Of a DNA stretch of 6,007 nucleotides, positions 1-6,007 are shown piece by piece. The stretch's first letter is position 1, and the number at the start of each line of letters is the position of its first letter. Origin of the DNA: Candidatus Omnitrophica bacterium CG02_land_8_20_14_3_00__42_8 (GTDB lineage Bacteria; Omnitrophota; Gorgyraeia; Gorgyraeales; Gorgyraeaceae); the NCBI GenBank assembly GCA_002780805.1, contig PEUD01000028.1, positions 1-6,007 on the forward strand, read 5' to 3'. Below the pieces are notes generated by a model. The model saw only the letters and a program-made list of their open reading frames with translations, made no database searches and was not told where the DNA came from. The translations under genes were made by a program, and so were the position numbers.

Positions 1-1572
1 GTTTACACTGTCTTCAATGTAACCAGCCATACGGCTCTGTTGGTCATAAGTTGTGCTTGTTCTTAATATTTGCGTGCGGACTTCAAGCTTAACAGGCGGC
101 ACCTCATCTTTCAGCACAGAATCTTCATTATATGAATACATTCTTGATAAACCGTCATACTTTATATTGCTTCTTGTAAACTCTGTTATTGTGTCAACGT
201 CATCTATAGTATCGTTATCCTTATCTCCATGCGTTCTTGTTTTGTCTGTGTAAGATACAACTTGATCCAAAAGATTATAGTTTACTGCTGCAGCGCTCCA
301 CTCTGTATTCCTTTCTATGTTAAGGCCAGTTGTTGTAAGTATATCTCTGTAATGAAGCAGCTTGCCAAGCCCTGAATACATTGTTTCTGACCTTGCAGAT
401 GCTGTCAAAAGATCTATTTCTCTTGTCTCTGGCGCGCCTGTTTCATTATTATAAGTTGTTGTGCCTTGCTGATGCGTTGACACATTAAATGTATTTTGCT
501 TGCCATCTGTCAGATAAGTCATGTTGTTGGTTATCTTTGTTGTTTTTAAATCAGGCGCTGATGAATCTTCGCCAATTTCTATGGTATCTGTGTATTTTTT
601 AATCTGATTATTCGCATAATACTCATTTGCCCTTCTGGTTATTTTACTTGAGCTTGTCTGATAAGAACTTGCAATATCTGAATCTTCTGTAACTGTTTCT
701 TTATATTTAATCAGGCGGCCATTGTTATCAAAATCAAGCAAGCCATTCTCGTTTTCCCTGACTGTAAGCTTCGTATTATTAAGGAAATTACCAAGCGCAT
801 CAGTGCCGGTTGTTGTAACCGACTGCGTAAAGCTTGACATCTGCTTCAATGAATCGTAATCTGCTGCTGAAATAGAAGTAACAGTAGTCAGATTTATAAA
901 AGGATTTGCTGAATCAGTATAATTCTGTATTTCGATATAATCAGTTAACAGTCCCAGATTAGTATTATATTGCATATCTGACCGTATCTTTAACAACGTC
1001 TGGCCTGACTGGTTTGCTATCTCCATAAATCCAAGCTGCTGGCCTTGCTTGTTGTAGGTGCCAAGCATCCAATCAACATGTTTGAATGGGTCGCTTGGCG
1101 AAACCATATCCTCAAAATAAGCATCTGCCTGGCCCAGTCCGTTATAGCTTATGCCTGAACGTATGGTACTAACATCTTCTACCTGAGTGTTATTTACAGG
1201 TATAGTTACTGTCTGCGCAAACCCGCTCTGCAAGCTTGTCGTTGAATCATACTCAAGGACCATTGATTTATTTGTTTCAAAACCCTGCTGATTAATAGAA
1301 TGATCTGAGTAACTCCAGAGCTGGCCTGATGTATAATATTTTATATCTGACCTGTCTAATGTGGTAACATAATAGAGCTTTGGCGGGACAGAAGCAATGC
1401 GTTCCTCTTCTGTTACTGTCTGCCTGAATGCCTTGTTCTGGCCCAGTGAATTGTAGCCAAGAAGGCCTGTGCCATCATCAAACACCATTTCTGTTGTTGT
1501 TTTTAACGCGGTTGACGCGGAATCATATGTTGTTTCTATATAGCTCTTTGTCTGGCCGGTAAGATTATTATA
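1..1572 (-). repeat. Irregular YD-like repeat block, C-terminal side (16 cores)
   Basis: Residues 1479-2002 hold 16 cores, with the first aromatic codon starting at + 1570, 1453, 1336, 1249, 1144, 1054, 967, 856, 730, 619, 514, 451, 376, 277, 157 and 46. The first few keep Gly-Gln (YNNLTGQTKSY, YNSLGQNKAF, YNGLGQADAY, YNKQGQQLGF). Toward the window edge the turn Gly is repeatedly lost (YDSLKQMSSF, YYANNQIKKY, YNLLDQVVSY, YDGLSRMYSY, YDQQNRMAGY), although the Tyr-x-Glu/Asp position and the roughly 40-residue spacing remain. An SAPDLKTT linker occurs at + 541-570. The array continues past the left edge. Confidence 0.85.
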
Positions 1573-4500
1573 ATTTACTGCTGTTCTTTCTATTGTTACA
1601 TCCTGGTCAATGTCAACCGGATCTAAGTCGCCGTTTAAGTCATCCGGATTAATATCAAGCATATTTCTAAATTCTGCATATTGCCCTATCCTTCCAAAAG
1701 AATCATACTTAACTATATCATTTAGATAATCACTATCAGTATAAAGATATTTTTCAGCCAAAGTAAATATTCCATTTGAATCTCCGAAATAAACTGTTGT
1801 CTTTAAATCAGGCGTTGCAGCTGATTTGGCCTCTTCCTTATAATATACAACCTGGCCGAGTTTATTATAGATAGTTGTATAATTGATATCGTTTATTCTG
1901 GTCGTAGTAGTAAGCGGTTGTACCACTGCGTTGCCGCTGCCGAGTTTTTCTGAAACATCGGTATATCCAAGCATCTGGCCGGTTGCATTATCATAAGATA
2001 TATTTGATCTTGTGTTTGTTGTATAAGTTGTCAGATCATCTGATACACCTAAATCGTCCTCTACTTTGAATTCAGTATACTGGCTAACCCTGCCAAACGA
2101 ATCATATAAAACAACCGCTGTTCCATTATTAAAATTAGTATCATCATCTCCGAAATGTATATCAAGCATATAATCAACAGCTGCATCTGTTTGACTGAGC
2201 CTGTTAAGATTTTTTATAGTGTCATGATAATAAACCTGCTGGCCAAGCGCGTTATAATTTATATTCTCTCTTGTTGTCTGGGTTTTTGTCTGACCCTGTT
2301 TATCAACCTCTTCAATATAACCTGTTACTTGGCCTGTTGTATCGTCGTATGATATGTCATGCCTGAAAGTATACGTATAAATATCAAGGTTGCCTCCAAA
2401 TTCATGCTTGTATTCATTGTAACTGCTAAGGCGGCCGTTTACATCATACTCAGGGCTGACCCAATTTAATTTATCATGGCCAAATTGAATTACTGTAATC
2501 AGGTCAACAGCGCCTTCAAGATTTCTAATTATGTCGGCATACATATCTGCCTGGCCCAGAGCATTGTATCCGGACGTTACCACTGTCGTACCGGCAAGCT
2601 TGCCGAATACTCTTTCTGTATTTGTCTTTGTTTGGCCACCGCGGTCAACAACTTCCACATACGCTACTATCTGGCCTGTGGCATCATCATAAAGTATCTT
2701 TCCGTTATTTATGGTTGGGCCGTATTTATGTGTAACTGTTTTTACATCCAGAATATAAATTGAAGCAGCTGAGTTCTTTTCTGTTTTTGTTTCATAATAT
2801 TCTGCGATCCGGCCCTTATCGTCATAAACTGCGTCAACGCCTACACCGTCATTGTTTCCAAATTCTATTTTTGTAATCAACTCTGTTGCGCCGTCTAATA
2901 CTGTTGCAATATCTTTATATCTTACAAGCTGGCCCAAGCTGTTGTATCCTGACAAACTGTCAATAGTTCTGATGTTAGTTGACTCTGCCTGGCCGGCTCT
3001 TAAAACATTCTCTGTATAACCTGTAATCTGGCCCTTATTATTATATGAAGAAACACGATGAGTATTTGAATTTACGCTTAAATCTTTTGTTAAGCCGTCA
3101 TTGTTGAGATCTGTTGTAAAATCGTTATCTTCTTCTGTCTTATTCTCATAATACTCAAAAATTCTTCCTGTTGTATCATACCTAGCTGCTGTCCAATTAT
3201 TGACGCCTACTGAGGCGTCAAATCCGAATTTTATTGTTGTTGTAACAGCTATTGCGCCTGCTAAATTTGTTATTACATCCTGATACCATTTCACCTGGCC
3301 GAGGTTATTATATTCCGTTAAAGACCGCACTGTATGCTTAGCAGCCTGACCGGCCGCTAAGACATCTTCTGTATACCCTGTAACCTGGCCTTTTAAATTA
3401 TAGGCTATGCTGGATTTTTCTGTAAGAGTGGAAACATTTAATATGCTGCCTACAGTAGGAATATCTGTCTCAATCTTATATTCTATGGATTTTGTCATTA
3501 ACCCCAAAGCGTTGTAAACAACGCTGCCTGCCAGTCGCGCAGGGTTTGAATTATTATATGCGTAAGCTGCCTTTTCGATAGAATCAAGGCCTAATGCATC
3601 ATCATCGCCGAAATAAACAGTTGTTTTTAAATCAGGTGCAAAATCCTGGTAAATCTCATCTTGATAATAATATATATTGCTGTCAGCGTCATAATGTATA
3701 TCTCTTCTGACAGTAAGTGTGGTCTGATCTAGGTTTTCACCCTGGCGCCTTACGCTTTCGGCATATTTTATAACCTTGCCGCTTACAGAATCATATTCTA
3801 TAGATCCCTGTATAATGCCGCCTAATATAGCGCCGCCGCGCTGCCTGGTTGTCTTAACATAATGATGCGTTGTTGAACCTAAAACCCAACCGGTTTCCAC
3901 TTCCACGCTTGATTCCTGAACAGTCCTTTGCTGGCCAAGCGCATTGTATTGCGCTGTTATTGTTTTGTTTTCAATTAAATCAGGCGCGCGTGATGAAACA
4001 TTGCTATCAGTATACCTTATCATCTGGCCCAGATCGTTGTAACCTGCACTTATAAAACCTAACGGCTCGCCGCCCAAATCATGCTGCACGCTGCCATCCG
4101 GCTGTAATACATATTCACCAACATCCCTGATAACATTTGTTGTAACGCTGTATAAACCAACATCATTCCTGTCTCTATCAGTAGTAACTTCTTCCTGATG
4201 TATAAGTTGGCCCTTATTGTTATATTTCATGTTTTTAACATGTCGGTAAGTAAGCATCTCTCCTGTCGAACTTGACTTTACCCATTCCTCATATTCTGTT
4301 ACCCTGCCTAAAGTATCATAACCTATGACATGTTTTATGGTAAGTGTATTTATGTTATCATAGGCATAGTCGCTATTTGCAATCTGCTTTGTGGAATCTT
4401 CTATTGTTATCCTGATATGGCCTAACGAATCATATCTGGTGCCGGCGTCATATGCTGTCTGGCCATTATTTATGCCCCAAATAATGTTAAAATCAGTACC

Positions 4501-6007
4501 AGGCGCAAGCGCGCCTCCTGCAACGCCCCAAATGCTCGTAGTAGTAAGGCCTGTTGCCTGCGTGGATGTATAAATTTCCTGATATGAAACCAAAAACCAT
4601 CCAAGTTGGCCATAATCATCATAAGTCATGTTTGTGCGAATAATGTTTGTGGCAAGATCTAACGCAAAAGTATCTGTAGGGTCTATTGTATATAGTACGT
4701 CGCCTGTAACAGGATCTATCGTTACATTCCCGGACACATCAAGCTTCTGCTCGCGTTTTAATTCGACGTAGCTTTTTCTTAATCCACTATCCCAATATTT
4801 GGTATCAGTAACAATACTTGTAGTCGTCAGGTCCGGCGAAACATTTTTATTAACAATAACATCCACGTAACTTTCAATAAGGCCTGTAGCGTCATATTCT
4901 CCTGCAAGCCTGTCAGTGACTATAGTAGCGTGGTATAAAGAAAGATCCGCTATATTACTCTGGTCAGCATCATTTTCATCCTGATATACGCCGAAAGGAT
5001 CTATTAAATAGCCGATATTTGTATTAAAATCATAAAAATATTCATTATCAACCTGATGATACCCTATCAGTAAACCGTTTCCGTCATATATCCTGTCTGT
5101 AACATGGCGCGCTATCAAAAGATCAGGCGCATCCAACCTGATTATATAATCAGTATTTTCATAACTTTTCAACAAACCCAACCTGTTGTATTTCATGTCA
5201 TCTCTGGTTGTGGTAGTTTGCACAAACCTTTTGGCAGGATCGAGCTCATCTTCTTCTGTTACCGCTTCCTTATACTCTTTCTGCTGAGCGGATTCATTAT
5301 AACCTATGTCAGACATACGCCTTTCTATTTTCAGATTAGGCGTGGCTGTTGAATTTGTGATTTCGTCATATGATTCAACAAGCCCGAATTTTACATAGGA
5401 AATATTGTTTCTATGAGTAGTAGTTACTGTATTAAGCAGTTCATTGTCATATTGAGCCTCTAATACCTCAACGCTGGCGCCCGTATCTATTGCCTCTTGT
5501 ACAAGTTTGTCCCTGTCTGCTTTTATTTCAATATATTCCTGCGCCCTGCCTTCTTTATTAAATTTTATAATATCCATTGATACGGAAGTAACAAGATCAG
5601 GAGATGCCGATATGTTTATTGACCTGTCTTTGTATTCTTTCAATAAACCATACCCGTTATAAACTGTTGCCAATATATCTCTTGTTGTATTTATCACTAC
5701 GTGATGCAACGCAGGCGCTGCATCAGTCCAATCTAAAGCAACGCGGTATTCCTGCTGTAAAGCAACCCACATATCACGGCCGGCGACGCCCACGTCATCA
5801 GCAAGACGTAACAAACCTTCAGCGCCCTTATAATTATTCTGCGTTTCTTCACTTGACAAAGATTCACTTATAAGTTTCCTGGCTTTGTTTACTTTATCAG
5901 GCGCGGATACTATAAGGCTGATTCCAAACGGCCAGTTAACATCCTGCTCTACTATTATTTGCTCAAATCCAGCTGTCAATGCTTGCTTATTATAAGAAAT
6001 GCTCTCC
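1..6007 (-). CDS. Interior of a giant YD-like repeat protein (partial at both ends)
   Basis: The minus strand is open for 2,002 codons, with no TAA, TAG or TGA from + 6006 down to + 1. Neither a start nor a stop is defined in the window, so the real protein is longer than about 220 kDa. Nearly all of it consists of repeats of about 40 residues with core Y-[ND]-x-x-G-[QRL]-x-x-x-Y-x-[ED]; 49 cores are seen, 40 of them keeping the turn Gly (19 GQ, 8 GR, 8 GL, 5 other). Between cores lie Thr/Ser-rich strands, often introduced by a PDLKTT-like linker. There is no cysteine, and no signal peptide, membrane segment or recognisable catalytic domain in this portion. YD repeats in RHS, Tc-toxin and teneurin proteins form beta-hairpin spirals, so a long beta-rich shell or fibre outside the cell is a reasonable inference. 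The closest match I can recall is the giant repeat proteins of Omnitrophota. Coding status is near certain; function is not assigned. Confidence 0.95.
193..225 (-). other. Asp-rich loop resembling a thrombospondin type 3 motif (DKDNDTIDDVD)
   Basis: Residues 1928-1938 read DKDNDTIDDVD, with Asp at positions 1, 3, 5, 9 and 11 and Ile at 7. This is close to the D-x-D-x-D-G-I-x-D calcium loop of thrombospondin type 3 repeats, with Thr in place of Gly. It is a single copy in a spacer between two cores that lack the turn Gly. Ca2+ binding would stiffen the chain; this is inference. Confidence 0.45.
1600..1656 (-). other. Asp-rich loop, possible Ca2+ site (DINPDDLNGDLD)
   Basis: Residues 1451-1469 contain DINPDDLNGDLDPVDIDQD, with nine Asp in 19 residues. 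It sits just after the C unit of super-repeat 6, the same place within the super-repeat as the DLNNDG loop of super-repeat 2. The spacing of acidic residues resembles calcium-binding loops of secreted repeat proteins, but it is not an exact match to a named motif. Confidence 0.4.
1784..1815 (-). repeat. Near-identical DNA block, copy 2 (PDLKTTVYFG)
   Basis: This is the counterpart of + 3608-3639, in the B unit of super-repeat 6. Most of the repeat has diverged strongly at DNA level, so the similarity here stands out. It suggests a more recent common origin, gene conversion, or strong constraint on this linker. Confidence 0.7.
1996..2349 (-). repeat. Super-repeat 5 (A-B-C)
   Basis: Residues 1220-1337, cores at + 2347, 2254 and 2104. 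A is YDDTTGQVTGYIEEVDKQGQ, B is YNALGQQVYYHDTIKN with LDIHFGDDD, and C is YDSFGRVSQYTEFKVEDD. The C core YDSFGR is shared exactly with super-repeat 6. Confidence 0.8.
2350..2691 (-). repeat. Super-repeat 4 (A-B-C)
   Basis: Residues 1106-1219, cores at + 2689, 2566 and 2446. A is YDDATGQIVAYVEVVDRGGQ, B is YNALGQADMYADIIRN with LITVIQFGHD, and C is YDVNGRLSSYNEYKHE. The stretch after the second Gly-Gln (GGQTKTNT) pairs it with super-repeat 5 (QGQTKTQT). It is the shortest copy, at about 114 residues. Confidence 0.8.
2692..3045 (-). repeat. Super-repeat 3 (A-B-C)
   Basis: Residues 988-1105, cores at + 3043, 2944 and 2824. A is GQITGYTENVLRAGQ, B is YNSLGQLVRYKDIATV with LITKIEFGNND, and C is YDDKGRIAEYYETKTE. 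All three consensus turns are intact. The A unit is a near copy of that in super-repeat 2. Confidence 0.8.
3046..3402 (-). repeat. Super-repeat 2 (A-B-C)
   Basis: Residues 869-987, cores at + 3400, 3310 and 3178. A is GQVTGYTEDVLAAGQ, B is YNNLGQVKWYQDVITN with TTTIKFGFD, and C is YDTTGRIFEYYENKTEED. It is closest to super-repeat 3, which shares GYTExVLxAGQ. The C tail runs into an Asp/Asn loop, TDLNNDGLTKD. Confidence 0.8.
3082..3111 (-). other. Asp/Asn loop, possible Ca2+ site (DLNNDGLTKD)
   Basis: Residues 966-975 read DLNNDGLTKD. D1, N3, D5 and G6 match the first half of an EF-hand or dockerin-type calcium loop; the last ligand position is not clearly present. It lies after the C unit of super-repeat 2, between repeats. 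Metal binding is inferred. Confidence 0.4.
3403..3795 (-). repeat. Super-repeat 1 (A-B-C), divergent
   Basis: Residues 738-868, cores at + 3793, 3691 and 3514. A reads SGKVIKYAESVRRQGE, with GK for GQ and a partial second Gly-Gln. B has lost the turn Gly (YDADSNIYYYQDE) and carries APDLKTTVYFGDDD. C has Gly-Leu (YNALGLMTKS) instead of Gly-Arg, and about 15 extra residues precede it (AYAYNNSNPARLAG). Its B loop is most like that of super-repeat 6, at the other end of the array. Confidence 0.7.
3608..3639 (-). repeat. Near-identical DNA block, copy 1 (PDLKTTVYFG)
   Basis: This 32-base block in the B unit of super-repeat 1 differs from + 1784-1815 at four positions only, two of them in the last three bases. 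It encodes the linker and loop APDLKTTVYFG. The two copies are 1,824 bases apart, a multiple of three, so both are in frame. Confidence 0.7.
3796..5661 (-). repeat. Irregular YD-like repeat block, N-terminal side (14 cores)
   Basis: Residues 116-737 hold 14 cores whose Tyr (or Phe) codons start at + 5659, 5560, 5395, 5299, 5188, 5086, 4894, 4795, 4621, 4432, 4318, 4222, 4039 and 3946. Spacing varies from about 30 to 64 residues. Early cores mostly have a Gly-Leu turn (YNGYGLLKEY, YNRLGLLKSY, YDGNGLLIGY, YDATGLIESY), and later ones Gly-Gln (YNNKGQLI, YNDLGQMIRY, YNALGQQ). PDL-type linkers sit between cores: SASPDLVTS, TATPNLKIE, LDAPDLLIA, VSPDLTTT and RAPDLIEN. One core, YNESAQQKEY, has lost the Gly. 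Longer spacers carry Asp/Asn/Gly loops and two Trp-Gly motifs. No enzyme or toxin motif is visible. Confidence 0.85.
4441..4540 (-). other. Gly-rich Trp-Gly loop inside a long repeat spacer
   Basis: Residues ~490-522 contain SIWGVAGGALAPG and, a few residues on, FNIIWGINNGQ. Two hydrophobic-Trp-Gly motifs about 17 residues apart occupy the place where the middle unit of the ordered super-repeats has its I-x-FG-x-D loop (TTTSIWG here, TTTIKFG in the second super-repeat). The preceding core, YDDYGQLGWFLVSYQE, also has a four-residue insertion between the turn and the second Tyr. I read this as an expanded loop on the repeat scaffold, possibly with an internal duplication. No known domain is recognised. 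Confidence 0.45.
5716..5901 (-). other. Non-repetitive, probably helical insert within the repeat protein
   Basis: Residues ~36-97 break the repeat pattern. The distance between the first and second cores is 111 residues, against a mean near 40 for the rest. The segment is rich in Ala, Leu, Glu, Lys and Arg, with stretches such as KVNKARKLISESLSSEE, YKGALRLADD and MWVALQQEYRVAL, whose hydrophobic spacing suggests amphipathic helices. It begins with SAPDK, a degenerate form of the SAPDL linker found elsewhere in the protein, so it may be an insertion into, or replacement of, one or two repeat units. I do not recognise a domain family. It could be a helical spacer, a binding module or a boundary between repeat blocks. 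Confidence 0.6.
5941..6006 (-). repeat. Degenerate repeat core at the N-terminal edge
   Basis: Residues 1-22 contain ISYNKQALTAGFEQ, with the core Tyr at + 5992-5994. It keeps the Tyr-Asn start and the aromatic-x-acid position (here Phe-Glu) but has lost the turn Gly. It indicates that the repeat array continues beyond the right edge of the window, on the N-terminal side, rather than starting here. Confidence 0.6.

Larger units (their letters stand above)
1573..1995 (-). repeat. Super-repeat 6 (A-B-C), expanded
   Basis: Residues 1338-1478, cores at + 1993, 1867 and 1705. A is YDNATGQMLGYTDVSEKLGS, in which the second Gly-Gln has become Gly-Ser. B is YNKLGQVVYYKEEAKS with TPDLKTTVYFGDS, and has a few extra residues before its Tyr (NYTTIYN). 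C is YDSFGRIGQYAEFRN, followed by an Asp-rich loop. It closes the ordered array; beyond it the A-B-C register becomes unclear. Confidence 0.75.
1573..3795 (-). repeat. Ordered three-unit (A-B-C) super-repeat array, six copies
   Basis: Residues 738-1478 hold 18 cores that cycle in threes. Unit A has GQ-[VI]-T-G-Y-x-E with a second Gly-Gln about 10 residues on. Unit B has YNxLGQ-x-x-x-Y-x-D, then an I-x-FG-x-D loop. Unit C has YDxxGR-x-x-x-Y-x-E followed by a charged tail such as ENKTEED or EFKVEDD. Gly-Arg turns fall on exactly every third core in the last five copies (+ 3178, 2824, 2446, 2104, 1705). Super-repeat lengths are about 131, 119, 118, 114, 118 and 141 residues. This register argues that the array grew by duplication of a trimer, not of single 40-residue units. 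Confidence 0.85.

Noticed and set aside
53..253. Short + strand open frame (66 codons)
   Set aside because: It lies antisense to the continuous repeat-coding frame; its Ser/Val/Leu-rich product is what the complement of Thr/Asp/Tyr codons yields, and there is no repeat or domain signal.
2155..2763. Two + strand open frames (2155-2352 and 2476-2763) with Cys/Ile/Leu-rich, membrane-like products
   Set aside because: Both are antisense to ordered super-repeats 4 and 5. The apparent hydrophobicity comes from complementing Asn, Asp and Tyr codons; the minus-strand repeat consensus is intact through both.
3870..4573. Two + strand open frames (3870-4055 and 4391-4573)
   Set aside because: Short, antisense to conserved cores YNALGQQ, YNDLGQM and YDSLGH, and with no recognisable product.
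5104..5873. Two + strand open frames (5104-5352 and 5604-5873)
   Set aside because: Antisense to repeat cores and to the helical insert; no domain signal, and the minus frame is uninterrupted.
1..6007. CRISPR array or DNA-level tandem repeat suggested by frequent ctggcc and ataat-rich motifs
   Set aside because: The motifs are codons of the protein repeat (Gly-Gln, Tyr-Asn). Spacing is variable and always in frame, and there are no constant repeats with unique spacers.
1..6007. Classical RHS/polymorphic toxin gene
   Set aside because: The cores are YD-like, but no RHS core motif, conserved aspartyl protease region or C-terminal toxin is visible here; the ends lie outside the window, so this stays open for the full gene.
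1..6007. Promoter, terminator or riboswitch elements
   Set aside because: The entire window is coding on the minus strand with no intergenic gap, so AT-rich boxes or small inverted repeats have no supporting context.

Overview
The whole window is the interior of one very large protein-coding gene on the minus strand. Read in the frame whose codons occupy + positions 1-3, 4-6 ... 6004-6006, the minus strand has no stop in 2,002 consecutive codons. I checked this codon by codon. The frame runs off both edges, so the true start, stop, promoter, ribosome binding site and neighbouring genes all lie outside. No RNA gene, CRISPR array, mobile element or second gene was seen.

The product is built almost entirely from a degenerate repeat of about 40 residues. 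Its core is Y-[N/D]-x-x-G-[Q/R/L]-x-x-x-Y-x-[E/D], followed by a Thr-rich strand leading to the next Tyr. I count 49 cores. They resemble the YD repeats of RHS, Tc-toxin and teneurin shells, but the second half of the unit differs and no RHS core or toxin domain is visible. Residues are numbered from the protein's N-terminal side of the window: residue n starts at + position 6007-3n.

Layout from N- to C-terminal side (right to left on the + strand): (1) one weak core, then a non-repetitive, probably helical insert (residues ~36-97, + 5716-5901); (2) irregular repeats, first with Gly-Leu and later with Gly-Gln turns (+ 3796-5661); (3) an ordered array of six super-repeats of three units each, about 114-141 residues per super-repeat, in which every third turn is Gly-Arg in five of the six (+ 1573-3795); (4) irregular repeats that progressively lose the turn Gly (+ 1-1572). 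There is no cysteine in the 2,002 residues, and there are several Asp-rich loops. Both fit an extracellular or surface location, which is inference.

Organism: a bacterium of moderate, slightly AT-leaning composition. A seamless giant ORF made of YN-x-x-GQ repeats recalls the giant genes reported from Candidatus Omnitrophota (OP3), where they have been linked to predation and surface attachment. That placement is from memory and family resemblance, with moderate confidence. Function within the window cannot be assigned beyond a large structural repeat protein.
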